64,000 nt of DNA, taken from assembly GCA_037178625.1 (NCBI GenBank), contig CM074146.1:1612001-1676000 (forward strand), read 5' to 3'. The first letter of the stretch is position 1, and every line of letters starts with the position of its first letter. The notes beneath the pieces were generated by a model that ran no database searches, was not told the origin of the DNA, and saw only the letters and a list, made by a program, of their open reading frames with translations. Made by a program: the position numbers and the translations under genes. The DNA comes from Skeletonema tropicum (lineage: Eukaryota > Bacillariophyta > Thalassiosirophyceae > Thalassiosirales > Thalassiosiraceae). Below are positions 23,825 to 33,025 of this stretch, piece by piece.

Positions 23825-25318
23825 AGTAAGTACGTACTTCAGGGAGAGCTAAAAAAGCAAGGCAAAAAAAACGGTTTATTAGTGTCGTAGAGCAATACTA
23901 GTTCCTACCTTGATTTTTTTTATTCTAACTGCCTTTTTGAACACCCCCACCATGAGATCCGAATGCAACGGTCATATCACATCACAATACACAGTACATC
24001 CATCAATATTTGCCGCCCAATCCATCGCATCATCATGCCTCCTCCGTTGTTTGGCCAATTGGTTCATATTGCACCTCAGAATTTCGTTGGCAGACCGAAT
24101 AGCGAAGGCGGAAACGGATTCGTTCAAAAAGACCATGCCGACGGATCATTTGATATCAGATATTGTATGGACGGGACGGTCGAGAAGAATATCAATCGTC
24201 TACGCATCACCAGCCTCAATCCACTTGTGACAACCGCGCGGCGAACCAACGGCGCAGATGTATCTCGTCCATCCATTCTGGCACCATCACACCAACCTCC
24301 TCAGCAACGGTCAAGTCCATCAACACAACAGCCAACACCACCTACTTCCCCTCGGGGTATACAACACATCATCATTCAAAGCCGAGCTTGGAGCAAATAT
24401 GATCGTCATCCCAATCCACTGTTGGTACATTTACGTGAGGGGCGATCAAAGCAAAAGGCATGGTTGAGGATTGACGAAGGCGAATTCAACAAACACGAAA
24501 AGGGGACGAAGAAGGGGGAAATGAAATCACACCTCAATGAATTGGAAAACAAAAAACTTGTCATGATCAAATCGGAATTGGAACGCATCATCCATTTCTT
24601 TGATCGGGAGCAATGGCCCAACGGATTTACTCCGAACGCTGACCTTGCCTACGCCTACGGTGTGTCCATCAAAAAGGTTAGGCATTGTGTGACCTTCCAT
24701 TTGCGCAAAAACTGTTCAGAGAAGCGCAAGGTACGGAATGATGCCGGCAAAACAATATTCAATTCACCAGAGATGCGAACGAAGATGTACACACCATACA
24801 ATTACTTTAAGAAGCTGCAACGGAAGAACAATCCTGGGGTGATTATTCATGACAATGAACTGAAAGAAGCATACGACAAACTTGATGAAGTACAATTGCA
24901 CGAGATGAAATGAGCAGCATGATATATCAGAATATCTAACCTACGATGAGCTTGCATTCATCGCAGGAGATGTGGCCGACGCAGATTACGACAACTTTGA
25001 TGATACGACGAAAGCAAGATATGACAAATTCGTCGAGGCTTGGTACAAAAAGCAAGACGAGATGGCGACGGAATAGACAAACGCCGCAGCGGTGGTGTAA
25101 ATAATTAAATATATTAGTTTATTATGTTATTTATTATGATATCTCTGTCTTTTACTCATCGTAGTCCGATGTTCTGTGTAAAACATGATGTGATATTTTG
25201 TTCATCATCTTATGATCCTCTTCGGCGAAGTTGTTTTGCTAGCTAATTTGTACGTAAAAGTTTTGTTAGTGGCGGGGCCTTGCTTTTTTAGCTCTCCCTG
25301 AAGTACGTAAGTACTTAT
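23825..25318. mobile_element. ~1.5-kb DNA element with terminal inverted repeats
   Basis: The left end carries CGTACTTCAGGGAGAGCTAA followed by AAAAGCAAGGC. The right end (about 25283-25318) carries the exact reverse complement, a ~31-bp perfect inverted repeat inside a longer imperfect one starting ATAAGTA. The interior has one sizeable ORF and A/T-rich flanks. No clear target-site duplication was found by eye. No classic transposase motif was recognised, so the class is open. Confidence 0.75.
24035..24913 (+). CDS. ORF of the TIR element, unknown DNA-element protein
   Basis: About 292 residues from Met 24035. A Pro/Ser/Gln-rich N-terminal half is followed by a basic region and a helix-turn-helix-like stretch (ADLAYAYGVSIKKVRHCV, ~200-220), then a Lys/Asp-rich helix region. 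Right after the stop, the +1 frame continues openly (HDISEYLTYDELAF...) to about 25076 with the same acidic/helical character. A single-base frameshift probably truncated a ~345-residue protein. It could be an element-encoded DNA-binding protein or transposase. No DDE triad was identified. Confidence 0.5.
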   Translation: MPPPLFGQLVHIAPQNFVGRPNSEGGNGFVQKDHADGSFDIRYCMDGTVEKNINRLRITSLNPLVTTARRTNGADVSRPSILAPSHQPPQQRSSPSTQQPTPPTSPRGIQHIIIQSRAWSKYDRHPNPLLVHLREGRSKQKAWLRIDEGEFNKHEKGTKKGEMKSHLNELENKKLVMIKSELERIIHFFDREQWPNGFTPNADLAYAYGVSIKKVRHCVTFHLRKNCSEKRKVRNDAGKTIFNSPEMRTKMYTPYNYFKKLQRKNNPGVIIHDNELKEAYDKLDEVQLHEMK

Positions 25319-25360
25319 CTGTATGCACGATGATGGACATTTGCCGATGTCATGATAATC

Positions 25361-25612
25361 GGCCTCATCTCAGTACACCCGCCCCTCTTCTTCGTTCAAT
25401 ATCGGTCTTGATTCTTGACTGAAAGGTAATGTTTCATATAATATTGCAACCACGCGCTGAATGACTATTTGCCCCCGACCAATCTGCTTGCCTTTCTCCA
25501 GTGACCCAAAGCAGAAAGATTCTCACCTCTTTTAGCCTTCATCAATTCAGGTACGAACATTGGACGCTGCCTCGTGACACACCAACTCAATCAGCCCCAG
25601 AGAGACTTCATC
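25361..25612. repeat. Duplicated upstream region of the EF-hand gene family, copy 3
   Basis: It matches 20545-20790 over nearly its whole length, including CATCTCAGTACACCCGCCCC, AATATCGGTCTTGATTCT and TTGGACGCTGCCTCGTGACA. The TIR element at 23825-25318 ends 43 bp before it. Confidence 0.8.
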
Positions 25613-25668
25613 AGCAAGGCAGACTCAATAAAACCAAAGCAGCTCTCACATCAATATCTCTAACCAAC

Positions 25669-26478
25669 ATGACGAAATGCAAGAGATGTGCCGAAAGCGA
25701 TTACCTCAACAAATGGACACTTGCCATTTTCACTTTAGTACTCATAATGGCAGCTTGTGTTGCTCTGGCGATTAGTTTTCCGTATCAAGGTAGCGGCGGT
25801 TCGTATTTGAGGGCTGCTGCTGCTCCTGATAGTGGTGGGAAGGGTGATATAACTGTTGAGGAAAACACTCTGATGGAGGACATTACTCTTGTGGTGGTTG
25901 ATGCCGGCGAGAAGATGAGTGGCGTTGAGAGTAGCGCCAATGAAAAGATGCAAACAGAGGATGATGAAACGACGACTGAAGAAGTGTCACCAACTGAGAA
26001 GATTGACCATTTAGATGCATCATCTACAGCTGAAGATTCTGAACTGAGCACCGAAACTGGAGGTGGTCTATTTGGTCCAATTGTAACTGCAACCGATGAA
26101 CAATCGCCAAATAATGGACAAGCAAACACAACAACATCAACCGATAGTGACTACTCTTCATGTCAAATAGAACTGCAACAAGCTGATACAAACTTGGACA
26201 GTGTCATCGATGCATATGAATACATCACTTTCCTTCACAATGTTGGCAGCGTTTCACTTTCTACAACACAATTTGACGAATTACCAAGTGAGTATCAAGT
26301 CAACTTTGATCATTTGACCACAGCCCATACTGATGCAAGTGGTGCTAGCAACGTGGCTGGTGTTGGGATTCCGATAGGTACAGTAGAAAATGTGCAAAAG
26401 GTATGTGTGTACATTTCCAAGAAGGGGAGTAGTGCGGTGAATGAGTTTGATTGGGATCAGATATCGTCTTCGCCGTGA
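25669..26478 (+). CDS. Single-pass membrane protein with EF-hand-like loop (paralog)
   Basis: 269 residues from Met 25669 (MTKCKRCAESDYLNKW), the start shared with the broken copy at 20827. The membrane segment at ~18-41 is followed by a Gly/Ser break, an acidic Thr-rich stalk and a 12-residue EF-hand-type loop identical to that of the 22031 protein (DTNLDSVIDAYE). The C-terminal ~25 residues (VCVYISKKGSSAVNEFDWDQ) are identical too. It is shorter than the 22031 protein because the stalk repeat occurs once. Its close 3' neighbour is the convergent dehydrogenase gene. Calcium binding is inferred from the loop only. Confidence 0.75.
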   Translation: MTKCKRCAESDYLNKWTLAIFTLVLIMAACVALAISFPYQGSGGSYLRAAAAPDSGGKGDITVEENTLMEDITLVVVDAGEKMSGVESSANEKMQTEDDETTTEEVSPTEKIDHLDASSTAEDSELSTETGGGLFGPIVTATDEQSPNNGQANTTTSTDSDYSSCQIELQQADTNLDSVIDAYEYITFLHNVGSVSLSTTQFDELPSEYQVNFDHLTTAHTDASGASNVAGVGIPIGTVENVQKVCVYISKKGSSAVNEFDWDQISSSP

Positions 26479-26612
26479 GTAACTTGAAGTAAACTCATTC
26501 TTAATAGTGCAACACAGGTTGATTTAGGAAGTGTAGAAGACAGTAAATTATTAGATTATCACAATGTTAGGAGTTAAGATGTAATATATCATTGTCCGGC
26601 ACATGCTGATCG

Positions 26613-28520
26613 TTAATTCTCCATGACCAACTGCACCTTCATCGTACTCTTCTTCGCAGCACACTCCAAGGCATCCCTCACTCGACTCAACGGGAAGCTT
26701 TCGGTAATATACTTTTCCATTCGAAGCGGTGCAGAAACCACCACTCCATTCTCCGCCACACCCTCGGTCGAATTTCCCTCTAGCAATTCCAAAGCTTTAT
26801 CAATCGGTCCACATCGACTTCCAACCACTTGTAGTTCATCAATGACGATTGGGGCAGAGTTGAATCCCTTGACTCCAGCGGCACAGGTTGATTTGAGTAC
26901 TAATCGACCCATGGGACGACATAGCGTCATTGCCAGAGTTAATCCATTGGGATTGCCAGTAGAGTCGATCACTACATCGTACTGATTGGCATGATTAGGT
27001 GAGACCTCCTCCATCGTTGTCTCATCTGTATAACACTCCTTCACAAGACGACGTTGTACACCACTCTCTGAAACCAAATCCAATTTATGCTCGTGCTTTC
27101 CAAACAACACTGGTGCATGTGGAGCAATACCACCTTGCTCTTGCTGCTGCTCTTTTGATGCAACCGCTTGCAAATACTCCCTCCCAAGAATCTCCGCGAT
27201 ACAAAGCCCCAACTTTCCATCCCCCAAAATCGCCACTCGATCCCCACCACGACACTCCTCCCCACCTCCATATCGAAATTTCACAAGTCCCTGCTCCACG
27301 ACACGACACGCTGCCGCCAAAGGCTCAGCAAACACGGCAATCTCATCGGGTATCGTTTGTGGTACCACATGTAAATTTGACAGGGGGAGTGTCATGTATT
27401 CAGCAAATGTACCATTTTGATTGAGTATTCCGAGGACTGTACGGTTGGGACAATGATTTCGTGACATTTGGGAATTGCTTTGATTGTAGTTGGATTTGTT
27501 GTTGCATATTGTACAACATGATGATGGACTGGATGATTTGTTGATAGCATTTTCATCATCACTGCTGTTCGAAGATGAAAAGTTGCAGCATCCAATATTG
27601 ATATCTCCACAGACACGTTGACCTATCCATTGATCGTGAAGTGTTTGTGAGGCTGATGGATGAAGTTGGATTACTTTGCCTACGAATTCGTGTCCCTTTT
27701 TGTTTGTGTTTTTGAGAGATCCAGCAGCGCAGAGAGGCATCCAGCAGAGGAAGATTTTTCGAATAGAGAATAAAGAAGTTGTTAGTAAACGAAGTATGAT
27801 CTGTTGGCGATTGTGTGACTGATGAGCGAAGAGATGGATGGAACGGCAAAGGAGGGTTACTTTCTGCCCAGCTATCGGCCCAATACAGTCAGATTTTCAC
27901 CGATAGAGTTCGACATATATAATCGAATTTGACAAATAATTGACCACACCATTCAAATCTTCTTTTCAAGCTCTATCGATTAGTACTATTGCCGCCATTC
28001 AAATGAATAAACAGAGCTCGGCCAAGGCCATCGCGAATAATCGTCCATTTGAATCAACATCATCCAAACTTGGCACACGTCGGTCGAAGATCTCAAAAAG
28101 CGACCACCGTTAGACAGTTGGCACGGACGCGCCCAACGCTTCGCTAAAGACAGAAGCATCGATCAGTGTGATCAATAATAAACGCAGCTCGGCCTTTAAT
28201 ATATGTTGTACCATCCTGGCGACACTCGACAGGACACATCCTACATCTCCATAAATGCACACACAAATATAAATACAATCATTCGTTCAAAAACGTACCA
28301 AAATCCCACCAAAGCCCATGTAGCCCTGCAATATCTCCAAATCCGTATTACATATCCCCGCCCGCAATATTTTCACCAAGGCATACTTTTCATTTAAAAT
28401 GGTGGGGAGAGGATGGTTGGTGATGAGTGTGCCATTGTCGAGTGGATTGGTGGATGATTTTTTTGAGGGGTCAATTACGAATGCTTGCATGGTGCTGGGG
28501 AGTGTGTTGTTGTTGGTCAT
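26613..28520 (-). CDS. Zinc-dependent medium-chain dehydrogenase/reductase
   Basis: Two exons: 28299-28520 and 26613-27695, joined to 434 residues; intron 27696-28298 (GTACGT...AAAAAG). NAD(P)-dependent alcohol or polyol dehydrogenases of this superfamily bind a catalytic zinc. Here the ligands are visible as Cys in GICNTD (57) and His-Glu in GHEFVG (76-77), the latter completed across the splice. A structural-zinc lobe is present but enlarged by a Ser/Asn-rich insert between GDINIGC and [10 protein letters not shown]. The Rossmann nucleotide loop reads LGDGKLG. Start at 28520; Met 28490 is an alternative closer to the family's usual start. The intron is unusually long for this window because it contains a repeat. 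The substrate cannot be read from sequence. Confidence 0.87.
27880..28200. repeat. Diverged relative of the tandem-array repeat, inside the dehydrogenase intron
   Basis: Blocks appear in the same order as in array positions ~230-490: TTCAAGCTCTATCG, GCTCGGCC-x-AGG-CC...CGCGAA, GATC...AAAA...GCGACCAC, AACGCTTCGCT. Overall similarity is patchy, as for an old copy of the same repeat family. Confidence 0.65.
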
Positions 28521-29512
28521 TGTTGTTGTTATGTATTGTTGTTTGGATGATATGGTAGATGATGGCGTTGTTGCGGTGGTTTGTTGCTCTGAATTATGCC
28601 GATGGAGGCAGATAATTAGATCACAACAAGATCAACATCACTCACTGCATGCAGTAAAAGTGTCGTGTGCGTGTGCGTTGCGGTTGATTGAGCTTTGTGA
28701 GCGCTTCGCTTTGTGCGTAAGATTTTTCGCGGGAAGTGTACAGTGGTCTTAGGGATATCCCGAAGAGGAAGCATCAGGGAAAGTATTGTAAAGCCAGGTA
28801 TTTTATATATAGGGTTATGGGCATCCCTGAAAGGAGACAAGTTCGCAGCAGGGGTATCCCTGAAAGGAGACAAGTTCGCAGTTGTAAGTACCTTGGGCGC
28901 TCGCTTGGCCAAAGCTCCAACGTTTGGAGTCGAAGACGAAGGCAAAGAATGAAATCAGTACGATACAGCAGAGAAGGATGCAGAAATAGACAAGATGTAG
29001 ATGTAGTTTGCGGGGAGTTGATAGTGCTAAGTCACAGAGTCAAAGTATTATATGTAGATTTCGATGTGTAAATGTGTCACAAGCAATTAAGGACCGGTAT
29101 TGGTTGTGCAATTAGAATTAGAGCCAGAAGAGACCACTAGGAACACTGGATATCATGGTGACTACTAAAGCTACAGCTAGCTAAAGAAGAAGAGTAGGCT
29201 AAGTATTCCCAAAGGTGATGAGGAGCACCAGCGTGCGACGTCATCTTGTGTGAGCCGTGATTGATCCGTGGTTGCTACTTGACACCTGTCGTAACGGTAT
29301 TGGAAACCGGAAGAGAGTCATTCCCTGTGACAAAATAATGTTAACAGACTTGAGACTTTGCTTAGCTTTAATAATTCTGTTGCTTGCAAGCTGACTATGG
29401 TTTTAAGACTGTATCTATGTCTGCTGCTTCCAAATCATCCATAAACATATGACTACTCAAGTCGAATGTTGAATTAGATGCAGATGCATCTCTGCTGTGT
29501 CGCGTGTCGCTC
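28521..29512. other. Intergenic with a ~25-bp tandem repeat
   Basis: A 25-bp unit (ATCCCTGAAAGGAGACAAGT plus TCGCAG) occurs twice at about 28830-28882, with a degenerate third block (GGGATATCCC) just before. No supported gene. The open minus frame at 29395-29604 may be a continuation of the next gene in another frame. Confidence 0.5.
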
Positions 29513-30112
29513 CTACTCCTCTGTGTCGATGGGCCTTGCACCGACAGGTGAAAATGGAAGTTTAGGTAGAGGTAGAGGCAGAGCGGTTGGAAATCCAGCA
29601 GCACCTACAGATCCAGCCGAGGTTTCCTTGTGCAAAAATACTGCACGTGTGCATGATGGCGACATACTATTCGACTCCGACGTCGTCATCGTCTCTTGTT
29701 CTTGGTATTGATGCAACGAAGTTGTAACAAGTGAATCCATTGCTTCATCGCCATCGTCATCTGCCTTAGTCTCAGTCTCAGTTGCCACGATGTATGTGTT
29801 TCGTCTTCTTAACTTTAAAGTCCCTGACGGAAGCGGAAGATTTGACGCTGGAGCAGCAGGAGCAAGCAAATGTGGTGACGAGGGTTGGTGAGGAGAACGC
29901 CCATTCACATTCGCGCCGTTGGCCTCGTCGGAAGCTGAAAAAGTCGGCATTTGAGTTGGAGTTGGAGTAGATGCTCGGGATTCTTTCCAATCAGAAAGAA
30001 AGGCCATAAAGCTCTCCACTTGTCCCTGTTTCTGTTTGCTTGTCATGTTGGGGGGTTGAGAGTTTGTTCGATTTGGATTGCCCTGTTCGTTTTGTATTCG
30101 CTGCTGGTGCAT
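29513..30112 (-). CDS. Hypothetical low-complexity protein
   Basis: 199 residues, rich in Ser, Pro, Thr, Gln and Asn, with a Gln-rich start and a possible short helix (QVESFMAFLSDWKES, ~32-47). No recognised domain. A second open frame on the same strand (29395-29604) overlaps its end and continues with acidic/hydrophobic residues (DDLEAADIDTVL), so the real C-terminus may lie there through a frameshift or splice. Could be a regulatory protein; nothing in the sequence proves a function. Confidence 0.4.
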   Translation of the reverse strand: MHQQRIQNEQGNPNRTNSQPPNMTSKQKQGQVESFMAFLSDWKESRASTPTPTQMPTFSASDEANGANVNGRSPHQPSSPHLLAPAAPASNLPLPSGTLKLRRRNTYIVATETETKADDDGDEAMDSLVTTSLHQYQEQETMTTSESNSMSPSCTRAVFLHKETSAGSVGAAGFPTALPLPLPKLPFSPVGARPIDTEE

Positions 30113-30639
30113 GCAATTGTGAGCGTCATCAGGGCAGTTGAGCGTGGTGGGTGGGACAAAATGAAAGCCAAAGTACTTATCGTGTTTCCTTTTTACAGAG
30201 AACCTTCAAATCCGATCCGGCTTGAAATTGTTCTCCTTGTAGATACTTTTAGTCGTATATGGTATCTGCCGACGTTTTACATACCAGTCGCATCGGCTTC
30301 GTCGAAAGAAAGTACCTCATAATTAACACTTTCTATATATAAGTATACTCGCTCCTTCGGTTTGCAGTTGAATCAGTTGGTGAAAAAGAAGCCAGATTTC
30401 TTGCATAGAGTCAAAAATACGCCGATCTAAAAGGCTCTATATACATCATAAAGAGAAGATATAGGAGGCGTCGAACATTCCTCGTGATCGGCCCAGACTT
30501 TTCTCGGATAAAACCTGCTGGGCCTGTTAGACCGGGGTATTTGACTCCAAGAAAGTACGTAGCGTATTTTACAACGGCTAGTCTGTATATACATGCATAG
30601 ATGGTCCATTCAAAGTACTTACTTGCATGTCGAATGTTT

Positions 30640-30960
30640 GGTCGACCCTCTCAGAGGCGACATTTCTATATGATGACGAACATTTGCTGCAACAGCTCTA
30701 TTTTTCGATCCAACCCCAAGAGCCGGGTCTCTCATGACACGTTCGTAACATAAGAAGTATGTTTACTTCTATGTCTGTACCTGATTTGATGCGCGACGAA
30801 CAGGACAGCTCTATTATCAAACAAACTTTCTGTCAACCTTGACGCTTTCATAATACTAATACTATATGTTGTAAGAAATGTGTTCACTTCTGTCTGTAGT
30901 GGTGTTTCTGATGAGTGTGATGAAAAGCATTTTCGATCCAACCCCAAGAGCTGGGCCACT
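30640..30960. repeat. Dispersed repeat with internal direct duplication
   Basis: The block TTTTCGATCCAACCCCAAGAG occurs at about 30702 and again at about 30932, and AGAAGTATGTTTACTTCT / AGAAATGTGTTCACTTCT follow the same spacing. The CTCAGAGGCGACATT block at 30648 is related to 40608-40690 (CTCAAGAGGCGACATTA ... CACCCCAGAAG). Non-coding. Confidence 0.65.
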
Positions 30961-31346
30961 TACTCACTTACTCATGTCTACACTTTCATAAAACCTAAGA
31001 CGTACGATACCATTACTCCACCAAGTGTATTGTACTAACTGCAGCCTGCAATGCAGACCTATCGGTGATGAGATACTTATATATATTTTGCAGTTAATTA
31101 TTCAGTGCCGGATTCTCGACGAGAAGTCGCAACGGCTCTAAATGAACGGACAGTTTTGCAAAAATCTTCGGTCGTGCAAATGCACTGCGAACTGCAACCA
31201 CACAGACAACTCTGCAATCTGCATCGAAAACCACACAGACTTGAGCAGACACAGAGAGCATGCAAGCAATGCTCACTAACTCTCAGGCAAGCTACAAAAT
31301 AAGATTAAATTGTCGACCCTCCCCTCTCTCTAGAGTCAATAACATC
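30961..31346. other. Intergenic
   Basis: Likely upstream region of the membrane-protein gene at 31347. Nothing else was recognised. Confidence 0.4.
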
Positions 31347-31877
31347 ATGTGTAAAGTAGGCATCCTCCTAATAGGCCTCGACCTGTACCACTCCGCCTCC
31401 ACCCTCTTCCAATCGCTCATCCTCCAAAAACTCGGCTCGCCGTTCGATCTTGCCGTTCATCTCATCGCTCTATTGACACTATTGCTAGCCTACCGTGGTC
31501 GAGTGAAGCGATCAATTGCCGGAAAGGTGGTCTTGCCTGTAATAATGGTGAATTTGATGAAGCAGTTGCTGGCGGGTCAATTTGTCACTTTTGTCACTTC
31601 CACATCATCCAGTGGTGGTGGTGAGGAGGAGAGGATGGCATTGACATGGTCATTCTTTAATAATTCCACTTGTACGGATTACGATCGATTAATGGTAGTC
31701 AAATCATTATTATTTTGTGGGGTAATGGCACGATTGGCATTTCAGGGGGATGATTCGTGTGTGGGGAAGGATGAGTGGTTCCCGTGGCAGAATGTGAGTG
31801 GATCTTGTAGTGTGCATTTCATGGAACAACAACAACAAAGTGAAAGTTGTGAGGGGAATAACAAGAAGGAGGAGTAG
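31347..31877 (+). CDS. Hypothetical small membrane protein
   Basis: 176 residues from Met 31347 (MCKVGILLIGLDLYHS); an upstream in-frame Met at 31260 would add 29 unlikely-looking residues. Three or four hydrophobic segments are visible (~4-24, ~37-52, ~62-78 and ~117-133), followed by a Cys-containing segment and a Gln/Glu/Lys-rich tail. No family recognised. Probably an integral membrane protein. Confidence 0.5.
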   Translation: MCKVGILLIGLDLYHSASTLFQSLILQKLGSPFDLAVHLIALLTLLLAYRGRVKRSIAGKVVLPVIMVNLMKQLLAGQFVTFVTSTSSSGGGEEERMALTWSFFNNSTCTDYDRLMVVKSLLFCGVMARLAFQGDDSCVGKDEWFPWQNVSGSCSVHFMEQQQQSESCEGNNKKEE

Positions 31878-32467
31878 AGATTCAAGATGATGTGTGGATT
31901 GATTAATAAATGAGGGAATGAGGATAGAACGTATGTAATTGATATGGAGATGAGGATTTTATATAAGATTGATATTAATGAGGGGATGAAGATTTTGGTT
32001 TGGGTGGTACGGTAACACAATGAAAGCAATCATATATGCAAGATGAAAGTTGAGAGGGATTGTATAATATATATACGGGAGGGTAGTTGAGAGAATGTAA
32101 TATATGCTTAAATATATGCTTTACGCATTGATATTTTACTTGTTTGAAAGTGTCGCAAAAGGAAGTCATTGCTTTTTCTACTTTGTATTGGGATATTATC
32201 TACTTGACATCACTTAATATTATGCACAAGTTGAAGGCTTCTTTTCAGAAGCTGTGACAACGAATTGGTGAATACATACTACAACGTGATAAATGTTGCT
32301 ACTTCATTATTATGATGGTGATTCTCTCTAACTACGAGCTACACAACACTCTCGCCAACTGTAGTGAGTCACACGGCTCTTTTGACAACTGTTGTCAACT
32401 AACACACCATCCAAACACACATCCCCCTTCTTAGATAGTCTTAACCGTTCCGAAACTCAGAATCTTT
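31878..32467. other. Intergenic, A/T-rich
   Basis: Convergent 3' flanks of the two neighbouring genes. No supported feature. Confidence 0.4.
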
Positions 32468-33025
32468 TTAACACGTGATGTCCTCAAAAGCCTCCAAATG
32501 CCCAAGAACGACGGGGCCTTTTTCAATCGATCCAACTTCAATCCCTTTCGCAATGTGCCTATACCCACCTCCATACTTATTGTGGGGAATAATATCCAAC
32601 GTATCATGCTCGCCTGTAGTTGGAAGCTTCCCGTCCACCATAGCATCAGGCGCATCCCTGCACAAGTTAAAGGTGCCCATAATTTTCTGTTCGATGAGCA
32701 ACTCTCCTGTGTAACGATTGGCACAGATCTCGGAATATCTTCCATCCGCATTGGGACTGATGAATTTCAAGTTGGGTACTTTCAAGCAAGGAAAAAATTT
32801 GCTGAGGTGAGCACGGATAAAAGCAACGGGAACAGGATAGGGTTGGTGATAAGCGGAGTTGGGTTCGGCGTTGAGTTTCCAGGGCCTGCCATTTTCATCC
32901 TTCCAAATCGTCGGGTCTTCTTCAGAAGGCTTGATTAGACCAGTTGGCAATTCGTTCAATTGATTGCGATTTTCGTGATCTTCCCTTGATAGGCCGATTT
33001 CTTTTTCGATCTCTTCGTCAGACAT
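32468..33025 (-). CDS. Conserved-looking hypothetical protein
   Basis: 185 residues from MSDEEIEKEIGLS. It is a compact, soluble, normally composed sequence without the low-complexity runs of its neighbours. It has Trp/Pro/Tyr-rich parts (IWKDENGRPWKL, AYHQPYPVP), a FFPCLKVPNLKF strand-like region and a GGYRHIAKGIEVG end. I did not recognise the family. The in-frame Met at 33121 was not used because the upstream residues look untranslated. Confidence 0.6.
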   Translation of the reverse strand: MSDEEIEKEIGLSREDHENRNQLNELPTGLIKPSEEDPTIWKDENGRPWKLNAEPNSAYHQPYPVPVAFIRAHLSKFFPCLKVPNLKFISPNADGRYSEICANRYTGELLIEQKIMGTFNLCRDAPDAMVDGKLPTTGEHDTLDIIPHNKYGGGYRHIAKGIEVGSIEKGPVVLGHLEAFEDITC

